The translations under genes were made by a program, and so were the position numbers. DNA of 64,000 bases. Source: Sphingomonas chungangi. GTDB lineage: Bacteria; Pseudomonadota; Alphaproteobacteria; Sphingomonadales; Sphingomonadaceae. The stretch lies in NCBI RefSeq assembly GCF_013778325.1, contig NZ_JACEIB010000003.1, positions 1-64,000 on the forward strand. Reading direction: 5' to 3'. The stretch's first letter is position 1; each line of letters starts with the position of its first letter. The notes under the pieces are model-generated. The model was not told the DNA's origin. It did no database searches and was given only the letters and a program-made list of their open reading frames with translations. This document shows, piece by piece, positions 36,053 through 46,678 of this stretch.

Positions 36053-36818
36053 ACGCCCCGCCTTCGGAGATCCACTCTTCGACCTGAACCTCGCTTGGGG
36101 AGGCGAGTATGAGCAGGTTGAAGCTGTTGGGGGTACGGCGCCGCCGCCAACTGGTGGCGGTGCCGGCCTGAACCACCATCACACCCGGATCGATCGAGAG
36201 GGTCGGCCCCGACAGGCTGACGCCGGGGACGTGATGATGGCCGGCGAGGACGAGATGCACGTCCGCCGCCTTCACGGCTTTGAGCGCCCGCCTGGCGCCG
36301 CGCAGCGCCGGCTCGATTTCGCCCTTCTCTTCACCGGGCAACGGCACCAGCGGATGGTGGGTGACGAGGATGCGCGCGGCACTGGACGGAACAGCGGCGA
36401 AGTGGTCGCCGATCGACCGGATCTGCACCCGCGTCAGCCGACCGTCCTTGACGGTGAGGCCGTGCGCGGACGCGAGGCCCAGCACCGCCAGCTCGGCATC
36501 GCAATACCAGCCCGATCGACCTCGCGCGATGAAGCGGGTGTAGCGGCGTAGCGGCCAGAACAGGCGTTGCACCGGCTTGTGCATCGGTACGTCGTGGTTG
36601 CCGGGGACGACGAGCAGCCGCAGCCCCTCCGTCTCCAGCCGCTCGAAGAACAGCGCCGCCTCGGCGAATTGCTCCTTGCGCGCGCGCTGGGTGAGATCGC
36701 CGGAGACGACGATCAGGTCCGGCCGGATCGCGGATAGTGCGGCGTGGAGATGCGCCACGATCGCCGGATCGTGCGCGCCGAAATGCAGGTCGGAAATCTG
36801 GGCGATCGTCCGCATCAT
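35973..36818 (-). CDS. Metallophosphoesterase
   Basis: A 281-residue calcineurin-like phosphoesterase with the metal ligands in ISDLHFGAHD, VVSGDLTQ, VVPGNHDVP, ILVTHHPLV and LAGHHHVPG. It is closest to the CpdA/YfcE-like group, so cyclic nucleotide or another phosphodiester substrate is plausible. The last 25 or so residues, beyond EVQVEEWISEGG, are not typical and read through the 3' end of the convergent RcnB gene, an 80-base overlap. Translation may start at either of two adjacent Met codons. Confidence 0.87.
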   Translation of the reverse strand: MMRTIAQISDLHFGAHDPAIVAHLHAALSAIRPDLIVVSGDLTQRARKEQFAEAALFFERLETEGLRLLVVPGNHDVPMHKPVQRLFWPLRRYTRFIARGRSGWYCDAELAVLGLASAHGLTVKDGRLTRVQIRSIGDHFAAVPSSAARILVTHHPLVPLPGEEKGEIEPALRGARRALKAVKAADVHLVLAGHHHVPGVSLSGPTLSIDPGVMVVQAGTATSWRRRRTPNSFNLLILASPSEVQVEEWISEGGAFSCPAPRRSFSRSAGDSGGWASTPAA

Positions 36819-36851
36819 TGGACTACGGACGGTGCCGGCCGCCGGTTCCCT

Positions 36852-37325
36852 TCAGCTCAGGCGGTCCAGCGCCTCGTCACCCAACGAACCCGGAATGATC
36901 ATCACGGGGCAGGGCATGTGCCCGGCCTCCGCACCGGCGAAATAGGCGACCAGCGGGCCCGGTCCGCCCGATGCCTGCGCGCCCAGCACCAAAGCCGCTG
37001 TGTTCGGCCGCTCCTCCAGCAGCGCGCGCACGGCCTTCACCGGATCGCCCTGGCGGATCGTGATCTCCGGCTTCACGCCCAGTTCCTCGATGATCTCGCC
37101 GGCCGACTGGTGCAGCAGCGCCTCGGCCCCCAGCCGTGCTTCCTCCTCCAGCGCGTCCTGCACGCCGCCCCACTGGACGAACTCGGCCGGCTCCACCACC
37201 GCCAGCATCTCGACGCGTCCCTGCGTCTTGGCGGCGCGGCGCGCGGCGAAGCGTAGCGCCACCCGCGCCTCGGCGCTGCCGTCGAGGACTACGAGGTAGG
37301 TGCGGGGCAGGATTGCGTCGTCCAT
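36852..37325 (-). CDS. Universal stress protein
   Basis: A 157-residue UspA-like protein. It begins with the conserved strand TYLVVLDGSAEARVAL and has ALVLGAQASGGPGPLVAYFAG near the end in the place of the usual G-x2-G-x9-G nucleotide loop, with MPCPVMIIPG closing the sheet. Such proteins bind ATP and help survival under stress. It is transcribed ahead of the metallophosphoesterase gene with 33 bases between them, so they may form one transcript. Confidence 0.88.
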   Translation of the reverse strand: MDDAILPRTYLVVLDGSAEARVALRFAARRAAKTQGRVEMLAVVEPAEFVQWGGVQDALEEEARLGAEALLHQSAGEIIEELGVKPEITIRQGDPVKAVRALLEERPNTAALVLGAQASGGPGPLVAYFAGAEAGHMPCPVMIIPGSLGDEALDRLS

Positions 37326-37441
37326 CGGTCATCAGCGTGCGCTATGCATGCGGTTCACGCAAGCGTAAGCCTTGACCGGCGCTGTCTTCGGGCCGAAATG
37401 GGCGCAGAAACAGGACCTCAGCCAGAAAGGCCCGCGCCGAC

Positions 37442-38749
37442 ATGCCGATCGAACTCAAGATGCCCGCGCTTTCCCCGACGATGGAGGAGGGCACGCTGGC
37501 GAAGTGGCTGGTGAAGGAGGGCGACGAGGTCAAGTCGGGCGACATCCTGGCGGAGATCGAGACGGACAAGGCGACGATGGAGTTCGAGGCGGTGGACGAG
37601 GGCACGATCGCCCGGATCCTCGTCGCCGAAGGCACGGACGGCGTGAAGGTCGGCGCGCCGATCGCGATCATCGCCGGCGAGGGCGAGGATGCCGCCTCCG
37701 CCAAGGCCGCCCCGGCCGCGAAGAAGGAAGAGGCGCCCAAGGAAACCGCCAAGGCCCCCGAGCCCGCTCCCATCACGAAGGCCGAGCCGGTGCCCGCGCC
37801 GAAGCCCGAGCCCGAGGTGAAGGCGGCGGCGGCCTCGTCGGGCGATCGCGTCAAGGCGAGCCCGCTCGCGCGACGCATCGCCGAGCAGACGGGCGTCGAT
37901 CTCTCTTCCGTCGAGGGCTCCGGCCCGAACGGCCGGGTGGTGAAAGCCGATCTGGACGGCGCCAAGGCCGGTGGCGCGGCTTCCACCGCGAAGGCCGAGG
38001 CGCCCGCCGCCGCGCCGTCGGCGCCGGCCGCAACACCCGCTCCGGCGCAGATCCCCGACATCCCGCACGAGGCGGTGAAGCTCTCGAACATGCGCAAGAC
38101 GATCGCGCGCCGGCTCACCGAATCGAAGCAGACCGTCCCGCACATCTATCTCACCGTCGATATCCAGCTGGATGCGCTGCTCAAGCTGCGCGGCGAGCTC
38201 AACAAGGGTCTTGAGAGCCGCGGCGTGAAGCTGTCGGTCAACGACATGCTGATCAAGGCGCTGGCGGTCGCGCTGATCGAGGTGCCGAGCTGCAACGTGA
38301 TGCTGGCGGGCGACCAGCTCGTCACCTTCGGCCGCGCCGACATCTCGGTGGCCGTCTCGATCCCGTCGGGCCTGATCACGCCGATCATCACCGGCGCCGA
38401 CACCAAGAGCCTGTCCGCCATCGCCAACGAGATGAAGGATCTCGCCGCGCGCGCCAAGGACGGCAAGCTGAAGCCCGAAGAGTATCAGGGTGGCACCGCC
38501 TCGCTCTCCAACATGGGCATGTTCGGCATCAAGCAGTTCGAGGCGGTGATCAACCCGCCGCAGGGCATGATCCTGGCGATCGGCGCCGGCGAGAAGCGGC
38601 CCTACGTGGTCAACGACGAGCTGACCGTCGCCACCGTCATGTCTGCGACCGGCAGCTTCGATCACCGCGCCATCGACGGCGCGGACGGCGCCAAGCTGAT
38701 GGCGGCGTTCAAGCGTCTCGTCGAGAGCCCGCTGGGCATGCTCGCCTGA
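37442..38749 (+). CDS. pdhC: Pyruvate dehydrogenase E2, dihydrolipoamide acetyltransferase
   Basis: A 435-residue core subunit of pyruvate dehydrogenase that transfers the acetyl group to coenzyme A. A lipoyl domain has Lys43 in [10 protein letters not shown], an Ala/Pro-rich linker follows, the E1/E3-binding domain is near residues 140-175 ([20 protein letters not shown]), and the catalytic core ends with [11 protein letters not shown]. Only one lipoyl domain is present. lpdA (E3) is about 700 bases downstream; E1 genes are outside the window. The stop shares a base with the next start (TGATG). Confidence 0.95.
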   Translation: MPIELKMPALSPTMEEGTLAKWLVKEGDEVKSGDILAEIETDKATMEFEAVDEGTIARILVAEGTDGVKVGAPIAIIAGEGEDAASAKAAPAAKKEEAPKETAKAPEPAPITKAEPVPAPKPEPEVKAAAASSGDRVKASPLARRIAEQTGVDLSSVEGSGPNGRVVKADLDGAKAGGAASTAKAEAPAAAPSAPAATPAPAQIPDIPHEAVKLSNMRKTIARRLTESKQTVPHIYLTVDIQLDALLKLRGELNKGLESRGVKLSVNDMLIKALAVALIEVPSCNVMLAGDQLVTFGRADISVAVSIPSGLITPIITGADTKSLSAIANEMKDLAARAKDGKLKPEEYQGGTASLSNMGMFGIKQFEAVINPPQGMILAIGAGEKRPYVVNDELTVATVMSATGSFDHRAIDGADGAKLMAAFKRLVESPLGMLA

Positions 38750-39171
38750 TGAAGCCGCTCGAGGATCAGCCGCCCGAGCAGGCGCCGACCGTCCGGGTCG
38801 TCGCCATGCCGGCCGACACCAATCCCTATGGCGACATCTTCGGCGGCTGGCTGCTCTCGATGATGGACTCGGCCGCCGGATCGGTCGCGTCGCGGCACAG
38901 CAGCGGGCGGGCGGTGACCATCGCGGTCGACGGCATGGCCTTCCTGCGTCCCGTGTTCGTCGGCGACGAGGTGTCGGTTTACGCCACGCTGATCGCGACG
39001 GGCCGCACCTCGATGAAGATCGAGGTCGAGGCGTGGCGCCGTGCCCGGCACGACGAGAACAGCTACAAGGTGACGCAGGCGACCTTCACCTTCGTCGCGG
39101 TGGGCGAGGATCGCCAGCCGCGCCGGGTGCCGCCGCTGCCCACCTCCAACGACGGACAGGAGGCCGCCTGA
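38749..39171 (+). CDS. Acyl-CoA thioesterase (hotdog fold)
   Basis: A 140-residue YciA-type thioesterase. The catalytic region is NPYGDIFGGWLLSMMDSAAG, with TIAVDGMAFLRPVFVGDEV following; it should hydrolyse acyl-CoA in the cytoplasm. It overlaps pdhC (TGATG), placing it in the pyruvate dehydrogenase transcript, where it might limit acyl-CoA accumulation. That role is inference. Confidence 0.88.
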   Translation: MKPLEDQPPEQAPTVRVVAMPADTNPYGDIFGGWLLSMMDSAAGSVASRHSSGRAVTIAVDGMAFLRPVFVGDEVSVYATLIATGRTSMKIEVEAWRRARHDENSYKVTQATFTFVAVGEDRQPRRVPPLPTSNDGQEAA

Positions 39172-39174
39172 ACC

Positions 39175-39390
39175 ATGGCGCTCACCACCGCGGTCGGTCT
39201 GGGAGCGATCGCGGCGGTGGTCATCCCGTGGATGTCCGAACGGACGGGCGTCGATGTCGCCGGGCTGCTTTCCGGGGAATATGTCCGCATTCCGATCGGC
39301 GGCGGGATCGAGCTGCACTGGAGCTGGCTGATCTTCTGCATCGTGACCTTGATCGCCTGGGCCTCGTTCAAATTGACCGAAACGAGATAG
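39175..39390 (+). CDS. Small membrane protein of unknown function
   Basis: A 71-residue protein with hydrophobic segments at about 4-20 and 48-66 and the polar stretch SERTGVDVAGLLSGEY between them. I do not recognise a family. It begins four bases after the thioesterase stop and precedes lpdA, so it is part of the same operon and translated in concert. The start ATG at 39175 has GGAGG upstream (39160-39164). Confidence 0.6.
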   Translation: MALTTAVGLGAIAAVVIPWMSERTGVDVAGLLSGEYVRIPIGGGIELHWSWLIFCIVTLIAWASFKLTETR

Positions 39391-39433
39391 CGGGGCGCAC
39401 GCGCCCACTCGATGACCATCAGGAAGGACTGGA

Positions 39434-40828
39434 ATGGCTGACACCTACGATCTCGTCGTGCTGGGCTCCGGCCCCGGTGGCTATGTCGCGGCGATCCGCG
39501 CCGCGCAGCTGGGCCTCAAGACCGCGATCGTCGAGCGCGAGTTGCTCGGCGGTATCTGCCTCAACTGGGGCTGCATCCCGACCAAGGCGCTGCTGCGCTC
39601 GTCGGAGATCTACCACTACATGCAGCACGCCAAAGATTACGGCCTCACGGCGGAAAAGATCGGCGCCGACATCGAGGCGGTGGTCAAGCGCTCGCGCGGG
39701 GTCGCGAAGCAGCTGAACCAGGGCGTCACCCACCTGATGAAGAAGAACAAGATCACCGTCGTCGAAGGCTTCGGCACGATCACGGGGAAGGGCAAGCTCA
39801 CCGTCGAGAAGGACGGCAAGAAGACCGAGCTTGCGGCGAAGGACATCATCGTCGCCACCGGCGCCCGCGCCCGCGAGCTGCCCTTCGCCAAGGCGGATGG
39901 CGAGCGGATCTGGACCTATCGCCACGCGATGACGCCCAAGGAGATGCCGACCAAGCTGCTCGTCATCGGATCGGGCGCGATCGGCGTCGAGTTCGCCAGC
40001 TTCTACAGCGACATGGGCGCCGAAGTGACGATCGTCGAGATGCTCGACCGGATCGTGCCGGTGGAGGATGCCGAGGTCTCCGACTTCATGACCAAGGCGC
40101 TGACCAAGCAGGGCCTCAAGATCCTGACCAAGGCCGGCGTCGAGAAGCTCGATGCCTCCAAGACCGGCGTGAAGGCGACGATCAAGCTTGCCGACGGCAA
40201 GACCGAGACCAATGACTACAGCCACGTCATCGTCGCGGTCGGCATCGTGCCCAACACCGAGAATATCGGGCTGGAGGCGCTCGGCGTGAAGACCACCAGG
40301 GGCCATATCGACGCCGACGGCGCCTGCCGCACCAACGTGCCGGGCATCTGGGCGATCGGCGACGTCACCGCGCCGCCGTGGCTCGCCCACAAGGCCAGCC
40401 ACGAGGGCGTGATCGCCGCCGAGGCGATCGCCGGCAAGCACCCGCACGCCATGGACGTGCGCAATATCCCTGGCTGCACCTATTCGCGCCCGCAGATCGC
40501 GTCGGTCGGCCTCACCGAGGCCAAGGCCAAGGAGGCCGGCTATGAGGTGAAGGTCGGCAAGTTCCCCTTCATCGGCAACGGCAAGGCGATCGCGCTCGGC
40601 GAGGCCGAGGGCTTCGTCAAAACGGTGTTCGACGCGAAGACGGGCGAGTTGCTCGGCGCGCACATGATCGGCGCGGAAGTGACGGAATTGATCGAAGGTT
40701 ACACGGTGGCGAAACAATTGGAGACCACCGAGGCAGAGCTGATCGAGACGGTGTTCCCGCACCCGACGCTCAGCGAGATGATGCATGAAAGCGTGCTCTC
40801 GGCATACGGCCGGGCGCTCCATTTCTAA
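39434..40828 (+). CDS. lpdA: Dihydrolipoyl dehydrogenase (E3)
   Basis: A 464-residue FAD flavoprotein that reoxidises dihydrolipoamide of the pyruvate dehydrogenase complex with NAD+. FAD binding is at LGSGPGGYVAAIRAA, the redox disulfide is in GGICLNWGCIPTKALL (Cys separated by four residues), the NAD site is VIGSGAIGVEFASFY, and the C-terminal active-site His is in HPTLSEMMHE. It is last in the pdhC cluster. Confidence 0.96.
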   Translation: MADTYDLVVLGSGPGGYVAAIRAAQLGLKTAIVERELLGGICLNWGCIPTKALLRSSEIYHYMQHAKDYGLTAEKIGADIEAVVKRSRGVAKQLNQGVTHLMKKNKITVVEGFGTITGKGKLTVEKDGKKTELAAKDIIVATGARARELPFAKADGERIWTYRHAMTPKEMPTKLLVIGSGAIGVEFASFYSDMGAEVTIVEMLDRIVPVEDAEVSDFMTKALTKQGLKILTKAGVEKLDASKTGVKATIKLADGKTETNDYSHVIVAVGIVPNTENIGLEALGVKTTRGHIDADGACRTNVPGIWAIGDVTAPPWLAHKASHEGVIAAEAIAGKHPHAMDVRNIPGCTYSRPQIASVGLTEAKAKEAGYEVKVGKFPFIGNGKAIALGEAEGFVKTVFDAKTGELLGAHMIGAEVTELIEGYTVAKQLETTEAELIETVFPHPTLSEMMHESVLSAYGRALHF

Positions 40829-40930
40829 ATGAAGGCTTGACGTTCGGGCGTTTTGCTGACTCTCTCAGGCCGGTTGCGGCCGTGTTGCGTTGCCGAACGT
40901 CCGCGTGTGAAACGGATAGGAGAATATCGT

Positions 40931-41161
40931 ATGAAGAAGGGTATCACGATCGCTGCGGTTGCGGCTCTCGCGCTCGGCGCCGCCGCCTGCCACAAGTCCG
41001 ACACCACCAATTCGGCGAACGTGTCGGCCGAAGACAACATGCTGATCCCGGCCGACGAGAATGCGTCGATGGGCGACATGAACGCGATGGGCGCCACCGA
41101 CAACATGGCGATGGACAACAGCGCCATGGCGCCGACGGACAACGCCTCCAACGCGATGTAA
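40931..41161 (+). CDS. Small Met/Asn-rich lipoprotein
   Basis: A 76-residue protein starting MKKGITIAAVAALALGAAAC, a lipoprotein signal with Cys20 as the lipidated residue. The mature part is low complexity, rich in Met, Asn, Asp and Ala (for example GDMNAMGATDNMAMDNSAM). AGGAGA lies upstream of the ATG. An alternative start 78 bases upstream adds a non-signal sequence and is unlikely. Function is unknown; such short Met/Asn-rich lipoproteins recur in sphingomonads by memory, and metal binding or surface roles are guesses. Confidence 0.65.
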   Translation: MKKGITIAAVAALALGAAACHKSDTTNSANVSAEDNMLIPADENASMGDMNAMGATDNMAMDNSAMAPTDNASNAM

Positions 41162-41166
41162 TTCCC

Positions 41167-41200
41167 GAAGGGCCGGCGGCAGACCAACCGTCGGCCCTTC
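41167..41200 (+). terminator. Terminator after the small lipoprotein gene
   Basis: A 13-bp stem GAAGGGCCGGCGG / CCGTCGGCCCTTC with one G-U pair and an 8-base loop, followed by GCTTAT. Confidence 0.65.
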
Positions 41201-41219
41201 GCTTATCCGAAGGGGGCGA

Positions 41220-42152
41220 ATGAGCGCGGACTCTGCGCACGGCGAGAGCAAGCTCGTCCTCCTGATGGCGCTGGCGGCCAATCTCGGCATCGCCGTCGCC
41301 AAGTTCGTCGCCGCCGGCATCACCGGATCGGCTGCGATGCTGACCGAGGGCTTTCACTCGGTCGTCGACAGCCTCAACCAGATCCTGCTGCTCTACGGCC
41401 AGAAGCGCGCCGCGCGCCCCGCCGACGAGATGCACCCCGCCGGCTACGGCCGCGAGCTCTATTTCTGGAGCTTCGTCGTCGCGATCCTGATCTTCGCGAC
41501 CGGCGCCGGCCTTTCCATGTACGAGGGCATCACCCACCTGCGCGATCCCGAACCGCCGCAGGATGCGACGGTGGCGTATATCGTCCTGCTCGTCTCGATG
41601 GCGCTGGAAGGCGGCAGCTGGTGGACGGCGATGCGCGCCTTCTCCCAGTCCAAGGGCAGCCAGGGCTGGTGGGAGGCGATCCGCAAATCCAAGGATCCGC
41701 CCGCCTTCATCGTGCTGTTCGAGGACAGCGCCGCGATGGCCGGCCTGATCATCGCGGGGATCGGCATCTGGCTCTCGCACATCACCCATGACGGCCGCTG
41801 GGACGGCGTCGCCTCGATCGCGATCGGCGGCGTCCTCGGCGTGGTCGCCATCCTGCTCGCGCGGGAGAGCAAGGAGCTGCTGATCGGCGAGCGGGCCGAG
41901 CCCGAACTGATCGAGGCGATCCGCTCAGGCATCGCGCGCCGCGCGGAGGTGACGCGGGTGGGGGATGTAGTGACGCTCCATCTCGGCCCGCGCTCCGTCT
42001 TCGTGGGCTGCGACGTCGATTTCGTCGATGCCGTGCCGGCCGGCGCGGTCGAGCGGATGATCGCGGAGATCGAGGCGGATTTGCGCAGGCAATGGCCCGA
42101 AATCGGGTCGCTTTATATCAAACCGAAAGCTATGGTTAACGCGACACCCTGA
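41220..42152 (+). CDS. Cation diffusion facilitator transporter
   Basis: A 310-residue inner-membrane metal/proton antiporter, about six helices with a cytoplasmic C-terminal domain. The first metal site is HSVVD in TEGFHSVVDSLNQ; the second motif is FEDSAAMAG, where Glu-Asp replaces the usual His, as in the SLC30A9-like subgroup. Zinc, iron or another divalent ion may be exported; specificity cannot be told. The C-terminus is typical for this group. It follows the small lipoprotein after a terminator. Confidence 0.87.
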   Translation: MSADSAHGESKLVLLMALAANLGIAVAKFVAAGITGSAAMLTEGFHSVVDSLNQILLLYGQKRAARPADEMHPAGYGRELYFWSFVVAILIFATGAGLSMYEGITHLRDPEPPQDATVAYIVLLVSMALEGGSWWTAMRAFSQSKGSQGWWEAIRKSKDPPAFIVLFEDSAAMAGLIIAGIGIWLSHITHDGRWDGVASIAIGGVLGVVAILLARESKELLIGERAEPELIEAIRSGIARRAEVTRVGDVVTLHLGPRSVFVGCDVDFVDAVPAGAVERMIAEIEADLRRQWPEIGSLYIKPKAMVNATP

Positions 42153-42167
42153 CCGGAGCCTAGCCCC

Positions 42168-43235
42168 TTGCGCCGCGTGATCACCGCCCCGCTCCTCGCT
42201 CTCTCCATCGCCGCGACCCCGCCGGCCCCCAAGACCGCTCCCGACAAGCCGGTTCCGGCCGCAGCGAAGGTCGCTATGTCGGCCTCGCCAATTGGCGCGC
42301 GCACCTACGGCCCGCGCCTCGAAGGCTTCGACTATCCCTTCCCGGTGCGTGAATATCGCACCGTCGCGCAGGGCCAGTCGGTCGAGATGGCCTATATGGA
42401 GGTCGCGCCCGCCAAGTCGAACGGCCGTACCGTCGTGCTGCTCCACGGCAAGAATTTCTGCGGCGCGACCTGGGGCGACACCGCGCGCGTGCTGGCGGCG
42501 GCCGGCTATCGCGTGATCGTGCCGGACCAGATCGGCTTCTGCAAATCGTCCAAGCCGACGGGTTTCCAGTACAGCCTCTATGGCATGGCGACGATGACCG
42601 CCGACCTGCTGCGCTCGCGCGGTGTGACGAAGGCGACGCTGGTCGGTCATTCGCTCGGCGGCATGATCGCCGAGCGACTCGCCATCGCCCAACCGCAGCT
42701 GGTCGATCAGATGATCCTGGTCGATCCGCTCGGCCTCGCAGACCGGATGGCGCAGGGCGTTCCCTACATCACCATCGACAAGGCCGCGGACCTGGAACGG
42801 AGAAAGACGCCGGCGTCGATGAAGACCTATCAGCTCAGCAGCTATTATCACGGCGTCTGGCGCCGCGATTACGATCGCTGGGTGGATATGATGGCGGGCA
42901 TGTACGCGGGCCCCGGCCGCGACGCCGTGATCGACGCGCAGGCGCGCACCACCGAGATGATCGAGACGCAGCCGACCGCCTACGAGTTCGGCCGGATCAC
43001 GGTGCCGACGATCCTGATGGTCGGCACGCTCGACCATAATGTGTTCGGCAGGAACTGGGCGCCGCCCGAAGTGGCGAACCAGCTGCCCGAAGCCTCGACA
43101 CTGGGCGACAAGGCGGCGGCGAGGATGAAGGATGCGCGCTTCGTGCCGCTGCAGGGGCTGGGCCATGTTCCGCAGATCGAGGACCCGGCGCGCTTCCAGA
43201 TCGCGCTGATCCAGGCATTGAGCGGGGCGCTCTAG
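42168..43235 (+). CDS. Secreted alpha/beta hydrolase
   Basis: A 355-residue protein with a signal peptide (ITAPLLALSIAATPPAP) and an alpha/beta hydrolase fold. The oxyanion segment is LLHGKNFCG, the nucleophile Ser is in GHSLGGM and the His is in QGLGHVPQIEDP. It should be a periplasmic or surface esterase-like enzyme of unknown substrate. It starts with TTG; GTG at 42177 is possible. GGAG stands 10 bases upstream of the TTG. The repeat-free gap to the rpsL promoter is only 16 bases. Confidence 0.83.
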   Translation: MRRVITAPLLALSIAATPPAPKTAPDKPVPAAAKVAMSASPIGARTYGPRLEGFDYPFPVREYRTVAQGQSVEMAYMEVAPAKSNGRTVVLLHGKNFCGATWGDTARVLAAAGYRVIVPDQIGFCKSSKPTGFQYSLYGMATMTADLLRSRGVTKATLVGHSLGGMIAERLAIAQPQLVDQMILVDPLGLADRMAQGVPYITIDKAADLERRKTPASMKTYQLSSYYHGVWRRDYDRWVDMMAGMYAGPGRDAVIDAQARTTEMIETQPTAYEFGRITVPTILMVGTLDHNVFGRNWAPPEVANQLPEASTLGDKAAARMKDARFVPLQGLGHVPQIEDPARFQIALIQALSGAL

Positions 43236-43251
43236 CGACAGCTGCACCCGG

Positions 43252-43280
43252 TTGACCGTGTCTGAGTCGCCCGCTATAGC
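43252..43280 (+). promoter_or_regulatory. Promoter of the str operon
   Basis: TTGACC (43252-43257), a 17-base spacer ending GAGTCGCCCGC, and TATAGC (43275-43280). This is a near-consensus sigma-70 type promoter about 150 bases before rpsL and should drive rpsL-rpsG. Confidence 0.75.
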
Positions 43281-43432
43281 GCGCGCCGGTCCGGGCCCGA
43301 GCGGCTCGCGACTGCTTGAACATTGCCGATGCTCGTAAAAAGGCTCGGGTGGGCTTTAACGCCGCCAGAGCCTTCTTGCATTTCAGCGATTCCGGGCACG
43401 GCAAAGTAACCGCAGACAAGGTGAAGACTTCA

Positions 43433-43804
43433 ATGCCGACGATCAACCAGCTGGTCCGCAAGGGCCGCGACCCGCAGAAGGCCAAGTCCAAGGTCCCTGC
43501 GATGGAGCAGAACCCGCAGAAGCGCGGCGTCTGCACCCGCGTGTACACCACGACCCCGAAGAAGCCGAACTCGGCTCTTCGCAAGGTGGCCAAGGTCCGC
43601 CTGACCAACAGCCGCGAGGTCATCTCCTACATCCCGGGCGAAGGCCACAATCTGCAGGAGCACTCGGTGGTGCTCATCCGCGGCGGCCGTGTTCGCGATC
43701 TTCCCGGCGTGCGCTACCACGTCCTGCGCGGCGTGCTCGATACCCAGGGTGTCAAGGACCGCAAGCAATCCCGTTCCAAGTACGGCGCCAAGCGTCCGAA
43801 GTAA
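43433..43804 (+). CDS. rpsL: Ribosomal protein S12, Arg88 variant
   Basis: A 123-residue 30S protein near the decoding centre. The decoding loop [13 protein letters not shown] carries Lys43, and residue 88 in [13 protein letters not shown] is Arg (codon CGC, 43694-43696) where E. coli has Lys. Lys88Arg is a known streptomycin-resistance change in E. coli and mycobacteria, so natural resistance is likely. The start ATG at 43433 ([11 protein letters not shown]) is preferred over an upstream in-frame ATG. It is the first gene of the str operon. Confidence 0.97.
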   Translation: MPTINQLVRKGRDPQKAKSKVPAMEQNPQKRGVCTRVYTTTPKKPNSALRKVAKVRLTNSREVISYIPGEGHNLQEHSVVLIRGGRVRDLPGVRYHVLRGVLDTQGVKDRKQSRSKYGAKRPK

Positions 43805-43858
43805 GCCGGTCACCCAATCGCGTGTGACCACCCAGGCTGAAGTGAGAAGGAAACAACA

Positions 43859-44329
43859 ATGTCCCGTCGTCGTCGCCCCGAGAAGCGCGAGATCCTGCCG
43901 GACCCGAAGTTCGGTGATATCGTCCTCTCGAAGTTCATGAATTCCGTGATGCTGGACGGCAAGAAGGCCGTCGCCGAAGGCATCATCTACTCCGCGCTCG
44001 ACGTCATCGAGGCGCGCGCCAAGCGTGACCCGATCGGCGTGTTCCACGATGCGCTCAACAACGTGAAGCCGGGCATCGAGGTCCGTTCGCGCCGCGTCGG
44101 CGGTGCGACCTACCAGGTTCCGGTCGAGGTGCGCCCCGAGCGCGCCCAGGCGCTCGCGATCCGCTGGCTGATCACCGCCGCGCGCGGCCGTTCGGAGCAC
44201 ACCATGGATGCGCGCCTGTCGGCCGAGCTGATGGACGCCGCCAACAATCGCGGCAACGCGGTGAAGAAGCGCGAAGACACGCACCGCATGGCGGAAGCGA
44301 ACCGCGCCTTCTCGCATTATCGCTGGTAA
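43859..44329 (+). CDS. rpsG: Ribosomal protein S7
   Basis: A 156-residue 30S head assembly protein, with the family start [20 protein letters not shown] and [20 protein letters not shown] in the middle. Length matches the short S7 form. Its Shine-Dalgarno is AGAAGGAA. A hairpin terminator and repeat copy 6 lie between it and fusA, so rpsL-rpsG may be a separate transcript. Confidence 0.98.
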   Translation: MSRRRRPEKREILPDPKFGDIVLSKFMNSVMLDGKKAVAEGIIYSALDVIEARAKRDPIGVFHDALNNVKPGIEVRSRRVGGATYQVPVEVRPERAQALAIRWLITAARGRSEHTMDARLSAELMDAANNRGNAVKKREDTHRMAEANRAFSHYRW

Positions 44330-44338
44330 TGCCTATAT

Positions 44339-44366
44339 GGGGGCAGGCGTTTCGGCGCCTGCCCCC
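44339..44366 (+). terminator. Terminator between rpsG and fusA
   Basis: An 11-bp perfect stem GGGGGCAGGCG / CGCCTGCCCCC with a 6-base loop (TTTCGG), followed by AAATTA. It precedes repeat copy 6. Confidence 0.7.
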
Positions 44367-44372
44367 AAATTA

Positions 44373-44460
44373 CCGTTCGCCCTGAGCTTGTCGAAGGGCT
44401 GCCCTGTCTCCTTTCTGTAAGAAAAGAAGGACAGGGCTTCGACGGGCTCAGCCCGAACGG
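44373..44460. repeat. Dispersed inverted repeat, short form (copy 6)
   Basis: An 88-base element from CCGTTCGCCCTGAGC to CTCAGCCCGAACGG with CTTGTCGAAG facing CTTCGACGGG. It lies inside the ribosomal str cluster between rpsG and fusA. Confidence 0.88.
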
Positions 44461-44507
44461 TTCTGGAAATTTGCGCGCCTCGGCAGTCAGGGGCGGAGTT
44501 CAAGATC

Positions 44508-46601
<2,094 letters not shown>

Positions 46602-46678
46602 CCAAAAAACTTCCGTTATGGGGCGCCGCTTCCGGGCGGCGAATCCCGCAGGACAGATTCGAAAGAAGGTAGGAACTA

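Noticed and set aside
43236-43432. An upstream extension of rpsL starting at 43316
   Set aside because: S12 begins [11 protein letters not shown] at 43433 in the family; the extra 39 codons are the untranslated leader read through.
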